Counted from the stretch's first letter, positions 18,026-28,610 are shown. The stretch is 54,925 nucleotides of DNA from Lactococcus allomyrinae (GCF_003627095.1 NZ_CP032628.1:1-54925); one strand, 5' to 3'. The notes: a model not told the origin generated them from the letters alone. Translations and numbers: made by a program.

Positions 18026-20126
18026 CGGTTTTTCCTTTCTTATTCGCTTGATTTGAGAGTGAGTTTATTGCTCCTTGACTTAACATTTTGCTTGACTGGT
18101 AGGCGCTATGATAGCGCTGAATCAGGTTAGGTTTAGGCGAATTGACTTTATTATTAACAAAACCTTTCGCTATATTTTCAGCTGCTCCACTAAGCGTTAT
18201 TGGGCGAGCAGGTGAACCTTGCTTCGCCTTAGGCTCACTCTGCCCCATTTTTGAGCTTGTAGAGGCATCTTCATGGTTTGGCGAACTTTCGCTCTGTCCC
18301 ATCTGTTCGCTTGCTGTATCGCCCATTTTTGAGCCATTTGAGGATATTCCGCCAAAGGATTGTCCGTTTGGTGTTTCATTAAAACTTTGATAAGCCCCTT
18401 GTTCGGTGTCTTGACTGGAATCATTTCCATCCATTTCAGAAGTCCCACTTGCAAGATTAGAGTCTGTGTCATCTAAAGGACGATTGGTGCCATTATTCTC
18501 AGACTCTCTTGTTTGAGCCCCAGCATTTTCTCCATCTGACGGTTGAGCGTTCACTTGTTCCTCATTTTCCATCTGAGAAGATTGATTTTGCGTGCTTTCT
18601 TCCTCTTCCGCATCCATTTCAGAGTGCATATTATCCGAGCTTCCGCCAAGATGGTCTGTATTTTCACCGTTGCTAAATGCTCCAGTTGCCATTCCTACAA
18701 TTCCACCGACTCCGTAAGCTCCCCCATTCATGAGTCCACCACCAATGGCTTTTCCACCAGAAACAAGGTTCTTGGCTAACATTGAGCCTTGTGAGAGGGT
18801 CATTAAATCTTTCAAGCCTGTATCTAAGCCTGCAGAAACACCAAAAAGGGATTGGAACACGTTCGGTCCTTCAATGACCGCAAAGGCAAGCGCAATTCCT
18901 GCAATAAATTGGACAAAAACGCCCCCTGGCAACGTCGAAGTGACCGCATAACCATCTGAAAAGAGCACTTGTAAAAAAATGACCATAATCATCGCACTAA
19001 AACCTGATGAAATTTTGGTCACTAATTCCCAGTTGCGTTTTCCCCTGGTGTCCGTCATTGCCGTTGCTTGTAAGATTCCTGTATTGGTCACAATCTCAAA
19101 CTCAATCTTGATGAGTTTATAGAGCAGGAAAGCAGAAACAATCAAAACAAGCAATTCATAAAAAATAATGGTAAAGAAATTGATGTGATAACGGTAATAG
19201 TAGGCATCTCCTGTAAGCAGAGATTGCCACCAACTTTTACCTACCCCATCATTTAAGGAAACCACTCCAACTTTCCCTTTTTCATTGACAACGAGCATAT
19301 TGTTTGCGATTTTTGACCCCACTTTCCCTAGTTTTGAAGGGTCAACGACGCCATTCACATCCATACGCTGTAAATTTTTTTTATTGACTTTCTCTAAATA
19401 GTTTTGTTTTTTAGCTGTCTCATCGACTGTTTCAGTACTTGGTTTAATCCAGTCATAATTCTCATCAATGGCGTAGAGGTCTCGGACATTTTTATCAATG
19501 ACCGCATAGCCCGTATTACTTTGAGTAGCCACATACTTCCCTGTATTGGTGGTCAACGTGGAAAACTGACCAAAACAAAATGGGAGTAAGACAACGATAG
19601 AGGCTGATAAAAGCAAGGATTTCAAAAGCCCAACCACCTCTTGATTTTTTGAAAAAACAATCCCTAGCGTCATGAGGACAAACACGAGTGTCCCCACTGC
19701 TACAAAGATGGGCATATAATCATCAATTGTTTTTTGAAGGGGTCCTGGGTTATCTTCTGAGCCGTAGATATTTAACAAATCAAAGGTATTCTTAGACGCC
19801 CCAGTAATTCCATTGACCACTTCTCCGCCTTGAATAATGACCCACCAGCCAAAGCCTCGAAAGATACTTTTGAGCGGGTCACCGACTTCCAAATCATCTT
19901 GCCAATTTTCAAGGTTCTTCTTCAAGTCGCCATTTAAATCTTCGGCAACCTGCCCATCTTCAATAATATTTCCTGTTGTATTTTCATCATCAGGATTAAA
20001 CGTAGGGGGTGTAAAATTTGAATCAGGTGGGTCAAACGTCTCCGCTTGCCCTGTGAGAGGCATTGAGAGCGAAACCGCAACTAAAAGCCCTAAAACAATG
20101 AGCCAAGTTCGTATTATTTTTTTCAC
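18018..20126 (-). CDS. VirB6-like channel protein (CD3337/EF1877-type mobilome membrane protein)
   Basis: The 702-aa protein has an N-terminal signal-like segment (about 5-28, ending TGQAE), then five hydrophobic helices: about 135-158, 167-185, 308-332, 370-388 and 400-420. A long Ser/Asn/Glu-rich hydrophilic tail (about 490-650) follows. This matches VirB6/TrsL-like polytopic proteins of Gram-positive type IV systems. It probably forms the inner-membrane channel. Its stop overlaps the VirB3-like gene by 8 bp. Confidence 0.75.
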   Translation of the reverse strand: MKKIIRTWLIVLGLLVAVSLSMPLTGQAETFDPPDSNFTPPTFNPDDENTTGNIIEDGQVAEDLNGDLKKNLENWQDDLEVGDPLKSIFRGFGWWVIIQGGEVVNGITGASKNTFDLLNIYGSEDNPGPLQKTIDDYMPIFVAVGTLVFVLMTLGIVFSKNQEVVGLLKSLLLSASIVVLLPFCFGQFSTLTTNTGKYVATQSNTGYAVIDKNVRDLYAIDENYDWIKPSTETVDETAKKQNYLEKVNKKNLQRMDVNGVVDPSKLGKVGSKIANNMLVVNEKGKVGVVSLNDGVGKSWWQSLLTGDAYYYRYHINFFTIIFYELLVLIVSAFLLYKLIKIEFEIVTNTGILQATAMTDTRGKRNWELVTKISSGFSAMIMVIFLQVLFSDGYAVTSTLPGGVFVQFIAGIALAFAVIEGPNVFQSLFGVSAGLDTGLKDLMTLSQGSMLAKNLVSGGKAIGGGLMNGGAYGVGGIVGMATGAFSNGENTDHLGGSSDNMHSEMDAEEEESTQNQSSQMENEEQVNAQPSDGENAGAQTRESENNGTNRPLDDTDSNLASGTSEMDGNDSSQDTEQGAYQSFNETPNGQSFGGISSNGSKMGDTASEQMGQSESSPNHEDASTSSKMGQSEPKAKQGSPARPITLSGAAENIAKGFVNNKVNSPKPNLIQRYHSAYQSSKMLSQGAINSLSNQANKKGKTDA

Positions 20127-20135
20127 ATTTCCTCC

Positions 20136-20597
20136 TTATTTTTTGGATTGAGCTAAGAGCATGAAAAACTCTTTCAACGCTTGTTCTGAAATTTTTACTT
20201 TATTTTGATTGATGAGCTGGTCAAGTTGAAAAGCAAAGGTCACTTCTTCCCTGAAGTAAAGTTGAAGCGTTTCTCCAAAGAAATGTGCCAGTAATTTCTC
20301 GACTTTTTCACGGTAATAAATTGCTTCGACTTTTGGAGATGTTCTTTTCTCATCTTGTCGTTCAATCGGTTCAGTGAATCGGTGCTCATCCGCATTCTCC
20401 TCACTCTCTTGCCTGCGTGATGCGACTTTTGTGGCAGTTGCTTTGCTCTTTTTTCTATTTTGGGATTTTGCTTCACGTTCAGCTTGTGACACTTCACTTT
20501 GACTCATCGTAGGAACTTTGATATGCATTTGAATCGCTTCTTCAGTAATCAATGGCTCATCTAAATCACTCCCAACGTTAAAATCGAAGTCATTCAA
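20136..20597 (-). CDS. hydrophilic transfer protein, function unknown
   Basis: The 153-aa protein is hydrophilic, with a Lys/Arg-rich middle and a helical C-terminus. I favour the TTG start at 20597, which overlaps the virD4 stop by 4 bp (TTGA) in the usual coupled manner. An in-frame ATG at 20651 would reach further into virD4. It lies between the coupling protein and the VirB6-like gene. No motif is recognised. Confidence 0.5.
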   Translation of the reverse strand: MNDFDFNVGSDLDEPLITEEAIQMHIKVPTMSQSEVSQAEREAKSQNRKKSKATATKVASRRQESEENADEHRFTEPIERQDEKRTSPKVEAIYYREKVEKLLAHFFGETLQLYFREEVTFAFQLDQLINQNKVKISEQALKEFFMLLAQSKK

Positions 20598-22495
20598 GCC
20601 CTTGCCATGGTCATCAAAATCTCCCCTGCTTCGCCAAATAAATACTCCCATGCCCCAAGCATATTCGTATAATCTTCAAATTCTTCAAATTCCTTTTCCC
20701 CTTCGCCTTTATTGATTTGTTTCTTATAGGCTTTAATCGGGTGGGGACGAATATCTCGTCCCTCTAAGTCCTTACGTTTTTTGGTTCGGTCAAGAATGAT
20801 TTCACTCTCTAACAACTTCCTTAACTCATACGTATTAATAAGTTCTCGTCCGTCTTCAAGTTCTGTGAAACTCTTATTCAAGTCCATGGGCGAGCCTGAA
20901 CGTTGTTCTACAATCACTGTTGTATCGCCTAAGTTCTCCGCAAAGTCTTTGGCGTCTTCTTTATCATCTGATTGGATAAAAATACTATTACCTGCCGCTT
21001 GCAAGATGACTTTTCCGAGAGTGTCCCCATAATTCTCATAGACCTGCTGGTAGGATTGTGAATAGAGTCGGAAGATACCCCCTGCCTCTAGTCCCACGTT
21101 TAAGTGTTTATTGAGATTCATGATTGGCGGGATATTAGGGAACTCTTCAAAGATAGACTGGAGTCTAAAGTCGTATTTTTTTCCTTTTTCCGTAGAGCTT
21201 CTAGCAATCGTTTGATACAACTGATTGTAAAAGAGACTGAGCATAATGGCATTGGCTTCATCCGCATAAGGGAAAACGACAAATAAAAGGGTGGGTTTTC
21301 CATTCGTTGGATAAACCAACTCATTAAAATCAATATCATTGCCACTGGTTAAGTGAATCATTGAGGACGTGGTTAAGAAAGAGAGTTTCCCATCAAAAAT
21401 CATCATGAATGATTTTCTTTGTTGCTCTGTTCCTCGTTTGGCTTGACGATAGAATTTTCGAGCCACGTGTGTTCTTGGAAGTTGCTCCACATAACGGTCT
21501 AATAGATATTGACCTTGTTTGTTTAAGTCTTTGGTTTGAGTGGTTAAATCAATGAAATCAGAAACCGAGGAGATATTGACCCATTCCAGTCGCTTTTCTT
21601 TGACGGCAATCTCACAAACCAGCACCACCGCTGTTTCAAACACAGATTTTGCCCCCATATTCCAAATGGGGTCTTTCGCCTCAGGCTCATCAAAAAGGAC
21701 GGCACTAATGGTCTTAATGGCTTCTTGTGCTCGGTCATTGTCCGTTTCCCAATATTTAGCGACTTCATGCAGTGGATTATAGCGTAAGGAGTTTTTAGGG
21801 TTAACCAAGTTAAAAACCAAGCGATTGAATTTCTTACGTGCGAGGGGATGTTCCCATGTCCGCCTTGTCATGTCTCCTTTAATGTCATTAATGACCATTG
21901 AATCAGGCTGTTTTGAGCGGAGATTTAAGTCAATGGTTGGATAAGTAATGTATTGTGTTTTCCCTGTTTGTGTTCCACCCATCACTTTAGAATTGGTCGG
22001 GGCAGGGTCAAAATAAATTTCTTGACGGTTCGGGTCAACCGAAATAGGAAGACCTGGAGGGGAATCAAATTCAACGTTCTTATCAATGGAAACTTTTGGA
22101 TACTGACGTCTTATTTCTTCGAGCGTTGTCCATTTAGAGGTTCCTTTTGTGCCTTTATTTAAGTCCCTGTAGGAGCGACGAGCTTTATAACTTAGGATGG
22201 CTAGAAGAATTCCGACCACGATCAAAAGGAGCAGGTACAATAACCAGTAAGAGCGTTTCGTCCAGTAAGGAAAAAAAAGAGAAACAAGATGATGTTTCAC
22301 TTGATAGCCAAAATAACTCCAACTCTGCCCATAGCTTAGTGCCGTTACCCCTTTCATGGAATCAATGAAAAAGAAGAGGAGATGATAGATGACATTAAAG
22401 GCGACCGAAGTCATAATAAAAACAAAAGTGGCTAAGCCAACCAATAGTTTTGGTTCAGCTAACCACTTTTTCCATTGTTTATAGCGTTGATTCAT
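20594..22495 (-). CDS. VirD4/TraG-family coupling protein
   Basis: The 633-aa protein has two N-terminal transmembrane segments (about 17-42 and 80-102), Walker A GGTQTGKT (about 173-180) and a Walker B-like strand ending in FEEFPNIPP (about 455). The DEFPN acidic motif appears as EEFPN. It matches the T4CP family that links the relaxosome to the secretion channel. It overlaps the preceding membrane gene by 17 bp. Confidence 0.9.
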   Translation of the reverse strand: MNQRYKQWKKWLAEPKLLVGLATFVFIMTSVAFNVIYHLLFFFIDSMKGVTALSYGQSWSYFGYQVKHHLVSLFFPYWTKRSYWLLYLLLLIVVGILLAILSYKARRSYRDLNKGTKGTSKWTTLEEIRRQYPKVSIDKNVEFDSPPGLPISVDPNRQEIYFDPAPTNSKVMGGTQTGKTQYITYPTIDLNLRSKQPDSMVINDIKGDMTRRTWEHPLARKKFNRLVFNLVNPKNSLRYNPLHEVAKYWETDNDRAQEAIKTISAVLFDEPEAKDPIWNMGAKSVFETAVVLVCEIAVKEKRLEWVNISSVSDFIDLTTQTKDLNKQGQYLLDRYVEQLPRTHVARKFYRQAKRGTEQQRKSFMMIFDGKLSFLTTSSMIHLTSGNDIDFNELVYPTNGKPTLLFVVFPYADEANAIMLSLFYNQLYQTIARSSTEKGKKYDFRLQSIFEEFPNIPPIMNLNKHLNVGLEAGGIFRLYSQSYQQVYENYGDTLGKVILQAAGNSIFIQSDDKEDAKDFAENLGDTTVIVEQRSGSPMDLNKSFTELEDGRELINTYELRKLLESEIILDRTKKRKDLEGRDIRPHPIKAYKKQINKGEGEKEFEEFEDYTNMLGAWEYLFGEAGEILMTMARA

Positions 22496-23267
22496 CTTGA
22501 ACGACCGCCATTTCTTCTAGCAACCGCTCGGCAGAATGCACACCATCCGCAGTTGCCAACCGTTTCAGGTTTGAGTTTCCAAAGAGGTCATCATACACTT
22601 GAAGTTGTTTTGCCACCTTTTCACGTTGTTTGAGCTGTTCTTGCCCCACATAAATAAATACTTCTTTGGTAATCGTCTGTTCTAACACTTTTCGTTGAGA
22701 AGCCTTAATCACTTTTGCCAGGTACCAAACCAAAATAAAGCCTGAAACAATCACAGTTAAGCCAATGACCCAAGCGTTTTGGTAGTGAAGGCTAACAAAT
22801 AAAGTGAGCAAGGCTGACAGATAAATCAAAGGCAATAGCATCACAATGAGCACCACTTGCCAACTTGCAATGACACGAATTGTTTTTTGACCTGCTTGCG
22901 CCGTGACTTGATGAATTTCTGGTTTGATTTTTTCTGCTTGTACGGTTTCTTGTGTTGGCTCTGATGCTCCTTTTTTCTGCGCTTGTTGGGTTTGAGCTTC
23001 AAAAAGCTCGGACAAAAACGCTTCAGTGTCCTCTCGTTTGACCCCATTTCTTTCCAAAGAAGCTGAAATATACGTTTTCAAATTGTTTGAACCATAAGGC
23101 GAGAGCATGATTTTATCTGTCCACACCGTTTCTTTTTCATCAAACACCGCAAATACAACCACTGTATCCTCTTTCAACATTTGTTGGAACTCGCTAATTT
23201 GAACCGCCGATTTATCCAGCATTGCGGTGGTGGTCTGTTGGTCTGATGTTAATGTTAATTTAAACAT
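22479..23267 (-). CDS. membrane protein of the transfer operon, function unknown
   Basis: The 262-aa protein has a soluble N-terminal domain (about 1-90), a linker with Gln/Glu/Lys, two adjacent transmembrane helices (about 133-157 and 162-182) and a cytoplasmic C-terminus. It sits between the VirB2-like and VirD4 genes, consistent with a platform component. I recognise no family motif. Confidence 0.58.
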   Translation of the reverse strand: MFKLTLTSDQQTTTAMLDKSAVQISEFQQMLKEDTVVVFAVFDEKETVWTDKIMLSPYGSNNLKTYISASLERNGVKREDTEAFLSELFEAQTQQAQKKGASEPTQETVQAEKIKPEIHQVTAQAGQKTIRVIASWQVVLIVMLLPLIYLSALLTLFVSLHYQNAWVIGLTVIVSGFILVWYLAKVIKASQRKVLEQTITKEVFIYVGQEQLKQREKVAKQLQVYDDLFGNSNLKRLATADGVHSAERLLEEMAVVQDESTL

Positions 23268-23279
23268 GGTCGCTCCTTT

Positions 23280-23636
23280 TTATAATAATGATTTTAGCGT
23301 GGCAAAAGGAGCACCTGCCAGCTGTTTTGTGATTGTCCCTACCGCATTGAGTTTGTACTTATCTCCTTGCCCTAAGAGGTCCAATAACCATTTTATAAGC
23401 TGCGGAATAGTTACAATGAGTGCGGCAATGACAAAAACCATCTTTGCCCGTCCATACCATGTATCTTTATTTCGTTCACTTGCAAAAAGTGAGATGATAA
23501 CGGCAGCTATGGCAGCTAAGGCTGCAACCGCAATCCCAATCACCTGCGCAATCCCAATAAAATCTCCAATGGTTGTCAGAATCGTCTCTTGGTTAATCGC
23601 TGTATCAGCAAGTAAGATAGCATCAGTGGTTTTCAT
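23280..23636 (-). CDS. VirB2-like pilin/channel candidate
   Basis: The 118-aa protein has two hydrophobic helices (about 28-52, Ala/Ile-rich, and 65-88) separated by a short charged loop. Size and layout recall TrbC/VirB2 proteins, although no cleavable signal peptide is clear. It is followed by the two-helix membrane protein and VirD4. The assignment is topological. Confidence 0.5.
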   Translation of the reverse strand: MKTTDAILLADTAINQETILTTIGDFIGIAQVIGIAVAALAAIAAVIISLFASERNKDTWYGRAKMVFVIAALIVTIPQLIKWLLDLLGQGDKYKLNAVGTITKQLAGAPFATLKSLL

Positions 23637-23901
23637 GTGTTATTTTCTCCTCATTTGAAACCTGATGAACGGAAGTGTCCTCAGGTTGACGTTTGTTTTT
23701 TTCTAATTGCGTCAGGCTGAAGTTGTTTTTTTCAAGGGCTTCAACTAAACGTTTTTGTCCCTCCTGCGCATAGCTTTTATAATGGTCAGTCTGAAAATCA
23801 AGGGCTTCTTTTTCAAGGGCTGAAAAATCGTCCCCCAAAAGACTGGCAATTTTTTTGGCGCTTTTTTTATATTCGGTGCGCTCCGATTGTGTATATGACA
23901 T
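23623..23901 (-). CDS. small soluble transfer-region protein
   Basis: The 92-aa charged helical protein starts MSYTQSERTEYKKSAKK and overlaps the VirB2-like gene by 14 bp. AGAAGGAGAAAAATG gives a strong ribosome binding site. No motif is recognised; co-transcription suggests an accessory role in transfer. Confidence 0.55.
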   Translation of the reverse strand: MSYTQSERTEYKKSAKKIASLLGDDFSALEKEALDFQTDHYKSYAQEGQKRLVEALEKNNFSLTQLEKNKRQPEDTSVHQVSNEEKITHENH

Positions 23902-23947
23902 TTTTCTCCTTCTCTTTATGAATGAATTATTTCATGGTTGCTCAATT

Positions 23948-24126
23948 CTACTCATTGTTCTCATCCCACCAATAAACAATGTAACCCCAAATATACTCCC
24001 CTATTCTCTTACTCTTGTAGAAATTATCTTTAATAATTGGTTCTATTTTTTCAATGTTTTTTCCTTTGACAAAATCATTGAGGTTGGCTACGGAGGCATC
24101 TTCTATAATTTTAGCGTTTTTTTCAT
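23948..24126 (-). pseudogene. 59-aa transfer-region gene hidden by a one-base loss in a homopolymer
   Basis: ATG 24124-24126 is preceded by AAGGAG and spaced normally after the upstream stop at 24133. As given it stops after seven codons. Adding one base to the seven-T run at 24117-24123 (A run in the gene) restores a 59-aa frame ending at 23948. That frame reads MKKNAKIIEDAS at the start and GYIVYWWDENNE at the end. It fills an otherwise unexplained 230-bp gap in a tightly packed operon. Function is unknown. Confidence 0.55.
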
Positions 24127-24132
24127 TGTTAT

Positions 24133-24654
24133 TTATTCTCCTTCCTGATAAATAAAATTGACGGTGTAACCTTTAGATTCATACTCTGCTCTCAAACGTT
24201 CCGCCTCTCTTTGATTTTCAGCTTCTTGCTTCAATTGTGCTTCTCTTAAAGCCTGTGCCTGATGATTCAAATCTTGTTCACTCACTGCAGGGGCTTGTGA
24301 ATATTGAGGTATAGATTTTTCTGTTTGAGTGGTGCAGGATTGCGGTGGTTCAACTTTCTCTTGAATTTGGCTTTGTGAGGTGGTTTGAACTGCTTTTTCA
24401 TTCGTGCTTGCTTTATTTTCCTTCACTTGTGAGCTCCCTTCAGTCTTAGAATGACTTGAAGCACTTGGAGTACTCACTTTTAAAGTTTCATTTTTGGTTG
24501 CGACTGCAGAATGGTCTGCACCGAACCCTGAGAGGAAAACAGAAATCATCGCCAAGACGACGACAGAAAAGAGAACAACTGAGGACAAAACAAATAATAC
24601 GCTCCCGCTTGGGGAGCGAATCAGGTTTTGGAATTGCTTTACATTAAGTTTCAT
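24133..24654 (-). CDS. membrane-anchored helical protein of the transfer region
   Basis: The 173-aa protein has one transmembrane helix (about residues 20-43) near its N-terminus, a Ser/Thr/Gln-rich external linker and a C-terminal helical stretch rich in Gln, Glu and Arg. I use ATG 24654 (MKLNVKQFQNLIRS); a second in-frame ATG at 24675 would add seven residues. It is the first gene after the adhesin terminator and so may open the main transfer transcript. No family is recognised. Confidence 0.58.
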   Translation of the reverse strand: MKLNVKQFQNLIRSPSGSVLFVLSSVVLFSVVVLAMISVFLSGFGADHSAVATKNETLKVSTPSASSHSKTEGSSQVKENKASTNEKAVQTTSQSQIQEKVEPPQSCTTQTEKSIPQYSQAPAVSEQDLNHQAQALREAQLKQEAENQREAERLRAEYESKGYTVNFIYQEGE

Positions 24655-24680
24655 GGTATTTTCTTTCTTATTCAAAAAAT

Positions 24681-24708
24681 AAAAGCAAAAAGATGACTTT
24701 TTGCTTTT
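24681..24708 (-). terminator. terminator of the adhesin gene
   Basis: Perfect 12-bp arms AAAAGCAAAAAG (24681-24692) and CTTTTTGCTTTT (24697-24708) with a 4-nt loop, followed on the minus strand by a T-rich tail. It lies 8 bp downstream of the adhesin stop codon. Confidence 0.75.
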
Positions 24709-24715
24709 TCGTTTT

Positions 24716-27700
24716 TTAAAATTTAATGTGACGTTTAAATTGATTAATTCCTGCCCTCACGGTATGCCGTTTGCGTTCATTAAGAACTACTACAGCAATC
24801 AAAGCAACCGTAATCAACCAAGCACCAAGTGCCGTTAGGATTGATTTAGAATCCCCTGTTTTTGGAAGGTAGATATTCAAGAGTTTATCAACTGGTGTTT
24901 CTTGTGGAAGGACTTTCCCAAACCATTGGTCTAAGTCTCCAACTTTTTTCTTGGAATAAAGCCCCACACCTGTGATCGTCACTTCATCTCCGTGCAGTTC
25001 GCCTGCAGGTAAGACATCAAGTGTGCCTGAACCTAAAATAAATTCTTTTGGTTGTAAAACAAGGAGTTTGCCATCCAATTCAAATTCCCCATCTTTATTG
25101 ACGGTTAATTTTTTATTGTTAAAGGTAAAACTCATGCCTTTAATGTTAATTGAACCCTGGGTCGTTTTATCCACCACCTTAATATGAGTTAAAGGCTCAG
25201 TGCCATTGTTTGTGCCACGGAAATAAATTTCAGTCGAAGCCCCTGACTTGACTTCAAAATAAGTGTCTTCGGTGTCATGGTCATTTTCTCCGATATTGTT
25301 ATCTTTATCGGTGTGATTCCCATGACCGGCATCAGGGGTTTTTCCATTAGACTTTTCAATATCAATGGAGGGATGAAGGAATTCTACTTCAACGGTTTGT
25401 TCGGGATTATTCTTCCAGTTATCCTCTTTAACTACGATTTGGCCTAACTCATCCTTGGCCGTCTCAAGCATCGTATATTTCTTGCCTTGCTCTGGCGTGC
25501 TGTCAAAGGCTTGCGTATCCAGCTGCACCACCGCATTACCTTGAAGGTCAGTGGTAAATGGGACCGTGACAGTAATAGCTTGTCCATTTTCATTCAATTT
25601 AGGTCGTCCATCAGCCGTATGCACCACCTCACCAGTCATTGTATAGTCAGTGGAGGGAGAAAGGTTCGTCACCACGGCCGTATCATGAATCTTCACTTGA
25701 CCTACAACAAGCTTTTTATCTCCATCCGCTTCATCCACCGCAGTCGTTTTAATCGTTGGCTGGGTGATAAATTCATCCGCAATCAGCCCTAAATTCGGAC
25801 GAATCGTTAACGTTTGGTCATCCTTTAGCGTCGCCGTACTTATCGTTTCTTGATGGATCACTTGAGCAGAATCTGACCAACGGAAAGTGAAGGTATAGCT
25901 TTCTGCTTTCCCATTTGAATTGGTCTTGAGAACAGCTTTCACATCAATCGGAACAATCGTTTTAGTGCCTTCTGGTGTTTTCGTCTCTACAATTTGATAA
26001 TGGGCAATCACTCCATCTTTATTAGGCCTTGTTCCTAAAGGAACCTGATAGAAGGCCACTAAGCCATCCGTGGTAAAGCCATTGCCATCTACTGTTGTTC
26101 CTGAAGTACATGTATCTCCATTATTGGTAAAACCATAGTTGTCAAACGCAGTTTGCGTGTTCTCATCCATGGCTTTAATCGCAAAGGTTGCATCATTAAG
26201 CCCTGTGAGGGAGCTATTAACTTCCAACACCTTAGTAAACATCATGTTCCAAACCAAGGCTTGGTTAGGTAAGTCCTGGTCAATGGTAATGACGGGGGTC
26301 TCGTCATTTTGTTTCGCAATCGTAAATTTGTAGGCTTTGGTATTCACCGTTGTCCCATAGCCGGCTTGAGTTTCAATCGCTTGATAGGAACCGCTTGGAA
26401 GGTGAGCCACAGCCCAGCGGTTGTCTTTTCCAATTCGAAGCGTTAAATCCCCTTCAATCTCAGGAACAGCGGCTTCGTCTTGCGTGCCTGCCATGATTTC
26501 GATGGGCAGTTTTTTAAGTCCATCTTTGAGATTGACCAAGTCGCCCGATTGATGAATGACTTCACCTGAAGCGTTTTTGACCTCCCCATCATAATAAATG
26601 GAGAGGTTCGCCCCTTGGATCGTACTGTGCTTGCCTTCACGATCATCCGTCATCGTCTTCTCAAAGACAATATCTCCTGTGACCTCAGTATTCTCACCTG
26701 CCGCATGTTCCCAAGCAATGACCTGATCTGCCCCTGATAAGTGAAGGTCACCTCAACAGGTTTGAAGCTATTGGTAAAGCCATCCCCAGCAACAATTTCA
26801 AACAGCGTATACTTCTCTCCAAGCACCAGCGGACTGGTTAACGGATTCTCCGTGGTGTTTCCTTCACCTTTTTCATCCAGCGTAAATTGAGTCACGACAT
26901 TCCCCTTCTTGTCCTTAAGTCCAAGAAGGGTTCCTTTGAATTGATAATCAGAGTTTAAGAGCTCATCCCCATTATATTTGCCTGATTTTTTCACTTTCAA
27001 CCCACCGACTTGTTTGTTATCAGTGAAGGTCATTTGAGCGGTACCAGCTGTACTGTCTTCTGTGATGACCGTCTCAATCGGATCATTCACCAATGTTCCG
27101 GTACTATCGGTGTGGCCTAAGGTATAGGGAGCGGGGACATAAGTTTCTTTTGCTCGAGCTACTGCGCCGACTGGAAAGGCATCTTTAATGATAACGGAGC
27201 CATCCGTGCCTGTGGTAACGTCTTTTGCAATCCCTTTTTTAAAGGTGACCGTTCCTGTTTTTGTCCCCTTACTATCTGTGGTATCAAAGGTTCCATTCAC
27301 GCCTGTATCAATAGTTTTCCCATCCGCAAGGTAGAGCGTTACATCAAACTTAGCCCCTGCAATATTCCCTGAGCCTTGATGGCTCTCCTGCTCGCTTTGT
27401 TTCTTAACAATTTTAAGGGAACCGTCGAGGACGACGTTGACGTTAATATCGAAGATCTCTAGAGATGGATCAAAACCAGCATATACAGGTTGGCTGAACA
27501 CCCCTGTACTGTCTCCTCCAGTAGAATAAATAAACGGTTCATTGCTTTCTGAAAAAGAAGTCATATAACTAATCTTTCCCGAACCAATTTTCGTGGAAGA
27601 ATTGGCACTTAAAGTGAAATTATTTCCTGAGATAGATGTCTTTAAGCCATTAACTACATCAAGTGGATATTTGAAGTTCGGAAGTACACCATTGGTATCG

Positions 27701-28443
27701 GTCAAGGTTTTATCCACTCCAACCGTTACTTTGACGGTTTGCCCATCAAAAGAAGGTTTGACTGCCATTGCCTTTGCCTGCGTCGACAATCTATCCGCCT
27801 CATCTCGAATTGCTTTTACTGAAGAAGCATGAGGTGCATCATCAATAGAAACGATATCCTTACCTGTCACATTGGCAACCGCCTCCCAAATGGCCACACG
27901 AGCACCAGCGTAAAGCGTCCAATTGCTTGCGGCACCTTGAGAAGTCGCAAGATAAGCAATATTATTGACCAAAGCTTGTTGGGTGCTTGACATCTTCTGC
28001 CACAAGGCATTCATCTTGTCTTGTTGGGCAGAGGTTCCTCCCGCTGGAATAGGTACCGCTGGATTCAGACAATAGACAGGGGTTCCATCATGAAGCGCTA
28101 AATAAGCAATGACCTCAGAATCGCCATTGGAGAGGGTCACGTGTGCAATGGGCTTGCCTAAGGTCGGAATGACGGTGCCTGAGCTTGGAGGTGCCGCATA
28201 AGTCAAATTGTTTGCGGCTGGTGTCACCGTATCCTTGACTTGGGCAATAGTCTGTCCCACTGGTGTCACAAAGCGAACACTTGGCGGGGCATTTTTTGCG
28301 GCTTGTACATTGAGACTAGGTAAAAACCCACTTAATGTTCCTAAAAGTAAGACCCCTAGCGCACAGAGGACACGCCAAAAATTGCCTGCTCGCCTGCCCC
28401 TAAAGGGAAAGCGAGACTTTATTTTTGATTTTCTTTTTTTCAT
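24716..28443 (-). pseudogene. LPXTG-anchored thioester/VaFE-repeat surface adhesin, frame interrupted
   Basis: Start ATG 28443 follows AAGGAGG. A basic signal peptide (about 1-48) precedes a thioester-type domain with TPVYCLNPAVP and an ARVAIWE segment. Cna B/SpaA-like domains follow (AKFDVTLYLADGK; GLKVKKSGKYNG; ANLSIYYDGEVKNA), then a VaFE-type repeat (LVVGQVKIHDTAVV) and the sortase motif LPKTG with a transmembrane helix and basic tail. The frame breaks at a four-C run (26731-26734). Adding one base gives a continuous 1,242-aa protein (…YQGADQVIAWEHAAG…), so two separate genes are unlikely. It would covalently attach to the cell wall and may promote cell contact during mating. Confidence 0.82.
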
Positions 28444-28478
28444 TAAGAAAACCTCCTTGTAAAATATGAAAGATAAAA

Positions 28479-28497
28479 AGCTGCCTCTCGGGCAGCT
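28479..28497 (-). terminator. terminator/attenuator upstream of the adhesin gene
   Basis: Arms AGCTGCC (28479-28485) and GGCAGCT (28491-28497) with a 5-nt loop, T-rich tail on the minus strand. It lies 36 bp upstream of the adhesin ATG, so it could act as an attenuator in the leader. Confidence 0.6.
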
Positions 28498-28563
28498 CAA
28501 ACAATAAAAAAACCAGTTTAACGACATAGTGAGGTCGAAAGAAGTGATTAAAGAAAGTAAAAA

Positions 28564-28585
28564 AACTCCATCAATTGATAGAGTT
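28564..28585 (-). terminator. terminator of the 346-aa surface protein gene
   Basis: Hairpin with AACTC/GAGTT plus inner ATCAATTGAT palindrome (one mismatch), followed on the minus strand by a seven-T run. It ends about 25 bp after the stop codon at 28611. Confidence 0.65.
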
Positions 28586-28610
28586 TCTTACCTTCTTTTA
28601 TTTTACTAAA

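Noticed and set aside
24716-26653. Second independent LPXTG protein starting MTDDREGK
   Set aside because: No signal peptide or ribosome binding site; one base added at 26731 fuses it to the upstream frame as one adhesin.
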